Shown here piece by piece: positions 56,090 through 64,000 of a stretch of DNA of 64,000 nt. The stretch is from assembly GCF_001690495.1 (NCBI RefSeq), contig NZ_LZGS01000001.1:1-64000 (forward strand), read 5' to 3'. The translations under genes and the position numbers were made by a program. The notes below the pieces were generated by a model that was given only the letters and a program-made list of their open reading frames with translations, was not told the DNA's origin and ran no database searches. This DNA is from Gilliamella sp. App4-10 (GTDB taxonomy: Bacteria; Pseudomonadota; Gammaproteobacteria; Enterobacterales; Orbaceae). Every line of letters starts with the position of its first letter. Position 1 is the stretch's first letter.

Positions 56090-57607
56090 TTGTCTTCTTT
56101 CTCGCTTTTAGACGAAAAATGGATTCCAGTTATCCATTTTGATGGTCATGTTAGTAAGATTAAACCTAGCCAAATCGCTGATGAAACTATTTCCGATTTA
56201 GCCTATTTTAGATCTGATTTTCAAGGTGCTGCTTACCAGTTTCTTATTGGTTTATTGCAAACCACTTTTTCTCCAGAAGATAATGATGAGTGGATTGACT
56301 ATTGGGATGATGGCATTTCGCAATCTGATTTAGATGAAGCATTTGACCAAGTTAAATCGGCTATGCAATTTGGCGCAAATAAACCTGCCTTTATGCAGGA
56401 TTTCACGAAATTAGATGGCAATGCTTTACCAATATCGGGTTTATTAGTTGAAGCACCAGGTGAAAACGCATTAAAGAAAAACACCGACCACTTTATCAAA
56501 CGTGATTTTGTCAAGGCAATTTGCCCACATTGTGCAGCAATGGCACTATTTACTTTACAAACTAATGCACCCTCAGGCGGTCAAGGACATCGAGTGAGTT
56601 TACGTGGTGGTGGACCGATAACAACGTTGATTATGCCTGAACTGAATCAACCAACACCATTATGGAAAAAATTGTGGTTAAACGTAATACCATTAGATGA
56701 TGATAAACCACGCCAATATGATGAATCTGTTTTTCCATGGCTCAATACTACCAAAACCAGTGAACCACCGAAGAATCTAAGTTTACTTCCTGAGCAAGCT
56801 AATTATTGCCAAGCTTTTTGGGGAATGCCACGACGAATTGAACTTGATTTTGAACAGACCCAGCAAGGGGAATGTGATCTGTGTGGCGAAACCTCGTCAC
56901 AATTAATTACCCAATATCAAACAAAAAATTACGGTATTCAATATCAACATTGGCGACATCCTTTAACGCCATACCGAATTGATAACAAAACGGGCGAACC
57001 GTTAGCCATTAAAGGTCAACCTGGCGGTTTAGTTTATCGCGATTGGCTTGGTATGGTAACAAAGCATGATAATGTTGAAGCCGCAAAAGTGACCATCATC
57101 AATGAAGTACGTAGGCTAAAAGGCGACAAAAAATATCGCTTATGGTGCTTTGGTTATGATTTTGACAATATGAAAGCACGTTGCTGGTATGAACATACTT
57201 TCCCTGTATATCCTGCTTTAGCCGATCCTGACAGTGATGTAGAAGAGCTTATTGCACTGGCATTAGAATTAAGTAAGGAATCGTTACCCATACTACGTAA
57301 AGCTATGGCAACAATCAATAAACAATCAAGTGTATTAGATATTGCGTATTGGAAAGAAACTGAACCGGCATTTTATCTATTTGTAAAACAACTTATTGAT
57401 CAAAAAGATAATCCAGATGGTCGATTCCATTTGTTATCAAATTGGGCAAATACTTTACTAAATTATATCATTCAAATCTATGATAAAGCAGCGTTTGCTA
57501 ACCCTGATGACCAGTTGGTTGCATCCCAAAAAATCAGTGCTAGAGAAAAGTTACTTATTGATTTTAATAAACTTAAGTATGTCAAAAAGATAAAAAATAC
57601 CAAATAG
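56090..57607 (+). CDS. casA: Cse1/CasA (Cas8e), Cascade large subunit
   Basis: The type I-E large subunit that recognises the PAM and recruits Cas3, 505 aa (E. coli 502). The N-terminus FSLLDEKWIPV is diagnostic. CPHCA (about 144) and CDLCG (about 263) form a likely zinc site. The glycine-rich APSGGQGHRVSLRGGGPITT (about 160-180) is the loop region. The start is TTG at 56090 with AAGGAG at 6-nt spacing. It heads the order casA-B-C-D-E-cas1-cas2, all on one strand. Confidence 0.94.
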   Translation: MSSFSLLDEKWIPVIHFDGHVSKIKPSQIADETISDLAYFRSDFQGAAYQFLIGLLQTTFSPEDNDEWIDYWDDGISQSDLDEAFDQVKSAMQFGANKPAFMQDFTKLDGNALPISGLLVEAPGENALKKNTDHFIKRDFVKAICPHCAAMALFTLQTNAPSGGQGHRVSLRGGGPITTLIMPELNQPTPLWKKLWLNVIPLDDDKPRQYDESVFPWLNTTKTSEPPKNLSLLPEQANYCQAFWGMPRRIELDFEQTQQGECDLCGETSSQLITQYQTKNYGIQYQHWRHPLTPYRIDNKTGEPLAIKGQPGGLVYRDWLGMVTKHDNVEAAKVTIINEVRRLKGDKKYRLWCFGYDFDNMKARCWYEHTFPVYPALADPDSDVEELIALALELSKESLPILRKAMATINKQSSVLDIAYWKETEPAFYLFVKQLIDQKDNPDGRFHLLSNWANTLLNYIIQIYDKAAFANPDDQLVASQKISAREKLLIDFNKLKYVKKIKNTK

Positions 57608-57633
57608 CCTTGTTTGTGGATAGGGAGAACAGT

Positions 57634-58251
57634 ATGTCAAACAATCTTATGAAAAAGACAATTATATTAAATGAAAGCCACAAAAAATGTATTAACGAAT
57701 GGTTTTCAATGCTGCAACAAAGGTCATATCCTTTTAATGGTGGCACCCATAATGGGCGAAAATTACAAGCTGAATTACGTCGGGCGACATTACCTTTTGG
57801 GGTCATGTTACATGAAGGGTATTTTTGTTTAGCCAACGCATTATTTAACGATACTCACGGATTAACTCCAACCCCTGCTCATCAGCAGGCATTAGCAATA
57901 TTTGTTGCAGTTGCTGCTTTTACACGTGCTAATAATGAGAAAGTTCCCTTTGCTGCACAATTAAGCGAAAGGGCAAAAGGCGGAGAGCGTAATATTCTGT
58001 CTCCTTTACGATTTCAGCAATTACAAGCCAGCGAAACACCTGAAGAGTTTTGTCGACGATTAATTCGTGCCGTCAAATTACGTGGTGAACAGGGGATAAA
58101 CCTTTTTTCACTTGCTGATGGCATCTTTTTGTGGGTGCAAGAGCAGCATAATCGACCACGAAATTTATCTCCAGAAATCAATCCATTTGAACGCCTTTCC
58201 GTTCGTTGGGCGATGGATTACTATTCGACTAAAAAATTACCTAAGGAATAA
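57634..58251 (+). CDS. casB: Cse2/CasB (Cas11e), Cascade small subunit
   Basis: A helical small subunit that stabilises the R-loop, 205 aa. It is longer than E. coli Cse2 (160 aa), with extra N-terminal and internal sequence. LQAELRRATLPFGVML near residue 47 and LSPLRFQQLQASETPEEFCRRLIRAVKL-type helices are Cse2-like. The start at 57634 is chosen for GGGAG at 6-nt spacing; an upstream in-frame ATG (57610) lacks one. It lies 26 nt after casA and 5 nt before casC. Confidence 0.9.
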   Translation: MSNNLMKKTIILNESHKKCINEWFSMLQQRSYPFNGGTHNGRKLQAELRRATLPFGVMLHEGYFCLANALFNDTHGLTPTPAHQQALAIFVAVAAFTRANNEKVPFAAQLSERAKGGERNILSPLRFQQLQASETPEEFCRRLIRAVKLRGEQGINLFSLADGIFLWVQEQHNRPRNLSPEINPFERLSVRWAMDYYSTKKLPKE

Positions 58252-58256
58252 CAACA

Positions 58257-59321
58257 ATGACAACATTTATTCAATTACACTTATTGACTGCTTATGCACC
58301 ATCTAATTTGAACCGTGATGAACTTGGTCGACCAAAAACTGCAAAAATGGGCAACACTGATCGATTACGCATTTCATCGCAAAGTTTAAAAAGAGCATGG
58401 CGAACCTCGGATTACTTTTATCAATCATTAAGTGACAATATAGGTATACGTTCGCGTCGATTTGCGCGAGATTGGGTTTATAAAAATATGTTTGATCAAG
58501 GCATTTCTGAAAAAATTGCGAAAGCGAGTGCCATTAAAATTGCTGCACAATTTGGTAAAGTAAAAAATGAAAAATCCCCCAAAGATCCACTGGATAATTT
58601 GGAAATTGAACAATTGGTGCATATTAGTAGCAATGAAAAACAAGCCATTGATCAATTAGTAGACGTATTAATTAATGAAAATCGTGAGCCGACCGATGCA
58701 GAAGTTAAATTACTTCGCAAAGAAAATAGTAGTGTTGATATTGCTTTATTTGGACGAATGTTAGCCGATAGCCCGGCATTTAATGTTGAAGCTGCCTGCC
58801 AAGTCTCTCATGCTTTAGGAGTTAGTACCGTCACTATTGAAGATGACTTTTTTACCGCAGTGGATGATTTAAATAAGAATGAGGAAGATGCCGGCTCAGG
58901 GCATTTAGGTGAACGTGGTTTTGCTTCAGCCCTGTTTTATACTTACATCTGTATTAGCCGTGATTTATTGTTAGAAAATCTAAATGGCGATGAAGTATTG
59001 GTTGAAAAAACATTAAAAGCCTTAACCGAAGCTGCGACGAAAGTGGCACCAACCGGTATGCAAAATAGTTTTGCATCAAGGGCTTATACTTCTTACTTAT
59101 TGATTGAAAAAGGTGCTCAGCAACCTCGTTCGTTAGCGGTTGCCTATTTTAACCCAATTCGTAGCGACGATATGGTTAATGATGCGATTGCGCATTTAGA
59201 ACAACAACTTGATAAATTTGATAAAGTGTATGGTCAATGTGCTGATAGCCGTTACGTGCTCAATACTGAAAAATGTGAAGGAACCTTAACTGCTGCACTA
59301 GATTTTGTTGCACAAAAATAA
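58257..59321 (+). CDS. casC: Cas7e/CasC, Cascade backbone subunit
   Basis: A RAMP protein that forms the six-copy crRNA-binding backbone, 354 aa (E. coli 363). FIQLHLLTAYAPSNLNRDEL at the start and RLRISSQSLKRAWRTSD (about 39-55) are highly conserved in Cas7e. The thumb that flips every sixth crRNA base is in this subunit; this matters for the position-6 mismatch at the guide-RNA target upstream. Complete frame, co-transcribed. Confidence 0.94.
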   Translation: MTTFIQLHLLTAYAPSNLNRDELGRPKTAKMGNTDRLRISSQSLKRAWRTSDYFYQSLSDNIGIRSRRFARDWVYKNMFDQGISEKIAKASAIKIAAQFGKVKNEKSPKDPLDNLEIEQLVHISSNEKQAIDQLVDVLINENREPTDAEVKLLRKENSSVDIALFGRMLADSPAFNVEAACQVSHALGVSTVTIEDDFFTAVDDLNKNEEDAGSGHLGERGFASALFYTYICISRDLLLENLNGDEVLVEKTLKALTEAATKVAPTGMQNSFASRAYTSYLLIEKGAQQPRSLAVAYFNPIRSDDMVNDAIAHLEQQLDKFDKVYGQCADSRYVLNTEKCEGTLTAALDFVAQK

Positions 59322-59333
59322 GGAGCAACCAAG

Positions 59334-60077
59334 GTGATAAAACATCTTATTTTTCAAATTTATTCGCCATTAACATCATGGGGTGAACCTGCTATTGGCG
59401 AGGTTCGCCATAGCAACGATATACCTTCACGCTCGGCTTTATTAGGCCTAGTTGCGGCGGCATTAGGTATTCGGCGTGAAGACAATAAACTCGATATTTT
59501 TAATCAGCATTATCAATTTGCGATACGTCCATTTAAAGCAAAGAGCAGTTGGTTTAGAGATTTTCAAACCGTCCAAGTCCCCAGAGCAAATAAAAAACAG
59601 TTATTATATACCCGTTTTGATGAAATTCGTCGCAATCCTAATGAATTAGAAACCCTACTTTCACAGCGTGAATATTATAACGACATTTATTATCAAATTG
59701 TGATGACAGAAACCAAAGGTGCTCCCTACGGTGTGCAGCAAATACAACAAGCATTATTAACACCTATTTTTCCATTATATGTAGGCAGAAAAAACTCGCC
59801 ATTGGCACTACCTTTATCGCCTGTGCTCTATGAAGGAACGCTTGGTGATGCGTTTATTTTTGCGGATAAACATTATCAACAATATCATCAACGCGATCCT
59901 GTCATTAGTGATTTGTTAAACAGTATTGCTGATGAGTATTATTGGGAACATAAAGATCAAGATGCCGATTTTGAGATAATAAAAATTCAGCGTCGGCAAG
60001 ATCAACCAATAAAGCGTAATTGTTGGTATTTTGAACCACGCCTGCAATATTCAGGATATTTAAAAAGGAGCAAATAG
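59334..60077 (+). CDS. casD: Cas5e/CasD, Cascade 5'-handle-binding subunit
   Basis: A RAMP protein that caps the crRNA 5' handle, 247 aa. HLIFQIYSPLTSWGEPAIGEVRHS and PSRSALLGLVAAALGI are typical Cas5e motifs. GTG start with AAGGAG upstream. The casE ATG follows its stop with no spacer. It should read the ATAAACC handle shared by the array repeats and the degenerate repeat of the guide RNA. Confidence 0.93.
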   Translation: MIKHLIFQIYSPLTSWGEPAIGEVRHSNDIPSRSALLGLVAAALGIRREDNKLDIFNQHYQFAIRPFKAKSSWFRDFQTVQVPRANKKQLLYTRFDEIRRNPNELETLLSQREYYNDIYYQIVMTETKGAPYGVQQIQQALLTPIFPLYVGRKNSPLALPLSPVLYEGTLGDAFIFADKHYQQYHQRDPVISDLLNSIADEYYWEHKDQDADFEIIKIQRRQDQPIKRNCWYFEPRLQYSGYLKRSK

Positions 60078-60752
60078 ATGTATTTTTCTCGAGTTACCCT
60101 AAAACTAGATCGGCTCCCTTACGTCATGCAGCAAAAGATGCAGTATGCTGGTCAATATGCGATTCATCAATGGTTATGGCAACTGTTCCCTAATCAAGAA
60201 AAACGGACATTCTTGTTTCGCGAAGAAGCAACAAGACAAAGTAGATACTACTATCTGTTATCTGAGGTTGCACCGATAAAAGATCATCAACTATTTGTTG
60301 TTGAAACAAAGCCCTATGCCCCACAATTAACCACCGGAATGAAATTAATGTTTTCACTGCGTGCTAATCCTATTATTTTTAAAAATGGTAAACGCAGTGA
60401 TGTGATGATGAATGCCAAATTTTTGGCAAAACAGCAAGGGCAATCATCGTCAATAGAGATAAACGTTTTACAGAATCAAGCCGCATTAAATTGGTTAGTT
60501 AATCAAGGTGAAAAAAGAGGATTTTCACTTATGCAAAGGACAGGGCAACAACCTAAATGTAATATTATTGGTTATTATCAACATCGATTTAAAAAGAAAG
60601 CAGATGCTAAACCTATTACTTTTAGTAGTGTTGATTTTCAAGGGATTTTAACGGTCACGCATCCTGAACTTTTTTCAGATACGCTCTATCAAGGAATTGG
60701 TAAAAGTAAAGGGTTTGGTTGTGGCTTATTCTTGATCAAACGCTATCAATAG
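60078..60752 (+). CDS. casE: Cas6e/CasE, crRNA-processing endonuclease
   Basis: A metal-independent endoribonuclease that cleaves at the base of the repeat hairpin, 224 aa. His30 in YAIHQWLWQLFP fits the catalytic histidine (E. coli His20). The C-terminal glycine-rich loop GIGKSKGFGCGLFLI is typical of Cas6e. It should cut the array repeats 3' of the CCCTGT/ACAGGG stem. Whether it also binds the degenerate CCTTAT/ATAGGG hairpin is the key test of the guide-RNA proposal. Confidence 0.93.
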   Translation: MYFSRVTLKLDRLPYVMQQKMQYAGQYAIHQWLWQLFPNQEKRTFLFREEATRQSRYYYLLSEVAPIKDHQLFVVETKPYAPQLTTGMKLMFSLRANPIIFKNGKRSDVMMNAKFLAKQQGQSSSIEINVLQNQAALNWLVNQGEKRGFSLMQRTGQQPKCNIIGYYQHRFKKKADAKPITFSSVDFQGILTVTHPELFSDTLYQGIGKSKGFGCGLFLIKRYQ

Positions 60753-60762
60753 GGAAACTAAA

Positions 60763-61973
<1,211 letters not shown>

Positions 61974-62060
61974 TAAGTTAGAGTTCTTTAAAAATTAAAA
62001 AAATCTGGTAGAATTTACCAGTCGATATAACTCTAAATAAAACAAATAGCTATGTTTAGA
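61974..62060 (+). promoter_or_regulatory. CRISPR leader
   Basis: An 87-bp AT-rich leader between cas2 and the first repeat. It contains nested inverted repeats: TTAGAGTT (61978-61985) with AACTCTAA (62029-62036), and inside them CTGGTA (62005-62010) with TACCAG (62016-62021). It should hold the array promoter and the IHF and Cas1-Cas2 docking site, but no IHF consensus is certain. Confidence 0.6.
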
Positions 62061-62516
62061 GTGTTCCCTGTACCCACAGGGATAAACCGGATATATAACC
62101 AAGAGATTTTTACCAAAAAAGGTGTTCCCTGTACCCACAGGGATAAACCGCCAGAATGATTATTGATATAGCAGAAGCGTACGTGTTCCCTGTACCCACA
62201 GGGATAAACCGCCATCTAACTGTGCAATTGCACCTCCACCGTTGTGTTCCCTGTACCCACAGGGATAAACCGAATTGATTAGTGATGTTTGTGATAAAAA
62301 TGTGGTGTTCCCTGTACCCACAGGGATAAACCGAATGGGTAGAACTGGAGAAAGAAAATGGCAAAGTGTTCCCTGTACCCACAGGGATAAACCGTCCTAA
62401 ATTAATTAAATAGTTTTTCATAATCAGTGTTCCCTGTACCCACAGGGATAAACCGGGCGTACATTTGTTCGCCCTGATTTAGTTTGTGTGTTCCCTGTAC
62501 CCACAGGGATAAACCG
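62061..62516 (+). CRISPR. Type I-E CRISPR array, 8 repeats and 7 spacers
   Basis: Eight identical 29-nt repeats start at 62061, 62122, 62183, 62244, 62305, 62366, 62427 and 62488, an exact 61-nt period. All seven spacers are 32 nt. The repeat begins GTGTTCCCTGT, has the loop ACCC, and ends ACAGGGATAAACCG; it is a I-E repeat with stem CCCTGT/ACAGGG. Even the last repeat is undamaged. No spacer matches another part of the window that I can find. Spacer 3 reads on its reverse strand as NGGGAIAQLDG, which would suit a phage structural protein. Confidence 0.99.
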
Positions 62517-62935
62517 TCGAACAAATTAAAATGAAAGTGATAAACGAATCTTTTACCTATATGTAAGTCATTAGGTCATTAAATATATATTTTATTTGTC
62601 CGTCATATTTTTACTGATACATAATAGATTAATTGATACTAAATATAAAAAATTAAATAAAATCAATGGTATTTCTGACATTTTTTATTAATTATTCTAT
62701 TGTTTCATTAAACATTTAAAATGAGGTAGTCATTATCTTAATTGTTTTTTAATAAAGTCTTTATATGAAAACAACGTATAATCAATTAATTAAAACCCTA
62801 AAGGCATTTTTTTATTTATTGTAATGTGAAACTGAAAGAAAGCATTAATAATGCTGGCTAAAATAATTGGCAAAAATAGCGTACAATAGTGCAATATTTA
62901 ACACAGGTTTATCATAAATAGTTTAGGAATTTAGT
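62517..62935. other. Non-coding gap array-tmk
   Basis: About 420 bp of AT-rich DNA after the last repeat. There are no further repeats, even degenerate ones, at the 61-nt period. A block at 62647-62690 repeats sequence from 31204. The tmk promoter lies near the right end, without a clear consensus. Confidence 0.5.
62647..62690 (+). repeat. Second repeat type, copy b (related to 31204)
   Basis: TTAAATAAAATCAATG followed by ATTTCTGACATTTTTTATTA. It shares 14 contiguous bases (AAATAAAATCAATG) and most of the rest with the block at 31204-31248. Confidence 0.45.
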
Positions 62936-63577
62936 ATGGCAGGCAAATTTATTGTCATCGAAGGGCTTGAAGGGGCAGGCAAAACAACGGCTATTAATAC
63001 CGTTGCTCGCATTTTAAATCAACACGATATTGGCGATTTGCAATTTACACGTGAGCCGGGTGGAACGCCGATTGCTGAAGCATTACGCCATATTATTAAA
63101 AATGGTTTAGATAACGAGCCTTTGACTGATAAAGCCGAATTGCTGATGTTATATGCTGCACGTATTCAGCTGATTGATAATGTGATTAAACCAGCACTTA
63201 AAGTAGGTAAATGGGTGATTGGCGATCGCCATGACTTATCGACGCAAGCTTATCAAGGTGGTGGACGCCAGTTAGATAAAGCCCTTATGACGACATTAAA
63301 AGAACACGTGTTAGGTCATTTTAAACCTGATCTTACTTTATATTTAGATATCGATCCTGAAATGGGTTTAATGCGTGCACGCTCTCGAGGTGAACTTGAT
63401 CGCATTGAACAGCAATCATTGCCATTTTTTGAACGAGTTCGTCAACGCTATTTAGAGCTTGCCAAGCAAGATAATACCATCATGACTATAAATGCCGCAA
63501 AATCACTCGACAATGTGACTAGACAAATTGAACAAATTTTAACAACATGGTTAACAAAACAGGTTAATATTAAATGA
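62936..63577 (+). CDS. tmk: Tmk, thymidylate kinase
   Basis: A 213-residue kinase that phosphorylates dTMP to dTDP. The P-loop GLEGAGKT is at residues 10-17, [15 protein letters not shown] near 39, and the DR motif with QAYQGGGR near 97-110. The LID region [12 protein letters not shown] carries the basic residues typical of E. coli-type enzymes. Its stop overlaps the holB start (ATGA), as in enterobacteria, so the two are coupled. Confidence 0.96.
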   Translation: MAGKFIVIEGLEGAGKTTAINTVARILNQHDIGDLQFTREPGGTPIAEALRHIIKNGLDNEPLTDKAELLMLYAARIQLIDNVIKPALKVGKWVIGDRHDLSTQAYQGGGRQLDKALMTTLKEHVLGHFKPDLTLYLDIDPEMGLMRARSRGELDRIEQQSLPFFERVRQRYLELAKQDNTIMTINAAKSLDNVTRQIEQILTTWLTKQVNIK

Positions 63578-64000
63578 TCTTAAATGACTATCCTTGGCTT
63601 TGCTTACCTTATCAGCAACTAGCAGCTGGAATTATGCATAAACGGACTCATCATGCTTTATTAATTAATTATGTTCAAGGCAGTGGTGAAGATGAACTTA
63701 TTTCAAAACTAGCAAATCGGTTATTATGCCAATCTGCCCAACAACTGGAACCGTGCTTAAAATGCCATAGTTGCCAATTGTTTTTATCTCACCATCATCC
63801 TGATTATTATGTGATAACCAATGAACAAGGTAAACAGTCAATAGGTATTGATCAAATACGTCATATATCAAGCAAGGTTTACGAAAAATCCCAGCAAGGT
63901 GGCAATAAAGTCATTTGGATAAAACGCGCAGCTTTAATGACCGAAGCTGCCGCCAATGCATTACTAAAAACGTTAGAAGAACCGCCAGAAAATACCTATT
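63574..64000 (+). CDS. holB: HolB, DNA polymerase III delta' subunit (partial, runs off window)
   Basis: The first 142 codons of holB; the gene continues past 64000. It encodes the clamp-loader delta' subunit. Visible features are [20 protein letters not shown] at the start, the zinc-binding cysteines C-x8-CLKCHSC with a following HHHPD, and [14 protein letters not shown], the SRC-like region near the end of the fragment. Delta' normally has no functional Walker A, consistent with the N-terminus here (QGSGEDE). The start overlaps the tmk stop by 4 nt. Confidence 0.93.
   Translation, partial: MILNDYPWLCLPYQQLAAGIMHKRTHHALLINYVQGSGEDELISKLANRLLCQSAQQLEPCLKCHSCQLFLSHHHPDYYVITNEQGKQSIGIDQIRHISSKVYEKSQQGGNKVIWIKRAALMTEAAANALLKTLEEPPENTY

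Noticed and set aside
62110-62421. A 103-codon minus-strand frame and a similar one at 62033-62215 across the array
   Set aside because: They are translations of the CRISPR repeats and spacers (recurring FIPVGTGNT, VYPCGYREH and LSLWVQGT segments), with no ribosome-binding site. Not genes.
62517-62560. Possible ninth degenerate repeat after the array
   Set aside because: GTGATAAACGA faintly resembles the repeat end, but it is not at the 61-nt period and has no stem.

Overview
This AT-rich window looks like the chromosome of a low-GC gammaproteobacterium. Protein similarity and gene order both follow Enterobacterales-like neighbourhoods: rrn-tRNA-Asp-tRNA-Trp-maoP-comM, znuA/znuCB-mepM, tolB-pal-cpoB-tRNA-Lys, aspS-nudB, yajC-secDF, tmk-holB. 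The reduced respiratory content and base composition suggest Orbaceae (Gilliamella/Frischella-like insect-gut symbionts). That placement is inference, not a database result.

Layout. 1-780: 3' end of 23S rRNA, 5S rRNA, tRNA-Asp, tRNA-Trp. 900-10800: maoP, a decayed IS481-like relic, comM, the zinc importer znuCB/znuA around a Zur palindrome, and the cell-wall and repair genes mepM, mrcB and mutM. 11200-14200: tolB-pal-cpoB and tRNA-Lys. 14300-25000: pepT with an AbgT transporter, murJ, an unknown membrane protein, dusC-moeB, and an M20 amidohydrolase with a two-part DUF3100-type membrane system. 25300-34100: aspS-nudB, a small secreted protein, ubiD, a Sel1-repeat protein, ppc. 34400-40300: only nuoJKLMN of complex I. 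40500-44260: yajC-secD-secF, tRNA-Ala, a helix-hairpin-helix protein. 44580-53450: a lone cas3 divergent from yejABEF. 53500-55230: an unknown secreted protein and lone frdC-frdD. 55530-62520: the type I-E Cascade/cas1-cas2 operon with an 8-repeat array. 62900 to the end: tmk and the start of holB.

Most interesting element. Between frdC and the cas operon lies a compact minus-strand RNA gene (about 55532-55622). It has a sigma70-like promoter, a degenerate CRISPR repeat that keeps the hairpin length and the 3' block AGGGATAAACC, a guide of about 21 nt, and a second repeat-like hairpin that doubles as a terminator. The guide matches the nearby divergent promoter region: guide positions 1-5 and 7-15 pair and position 6 does not, and the site is flanked by the canonical I-E PAM AAG. 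This is the architecture expected of a CreA/CreR-type guide that would direct Cascade to repress the cas operon or a small ORF (55848-56018) in its leader.

Second theme. Two respiratory complexes are represented only by membrane subunits (nuoJKLMN, frdCD). Many polar residues needed for proton transfer or quinone handling are replaced, although the reading frames are intact. A short degenerate intergenic repeat family with core CCTGAAACTTTTTTACA recurs across the window.
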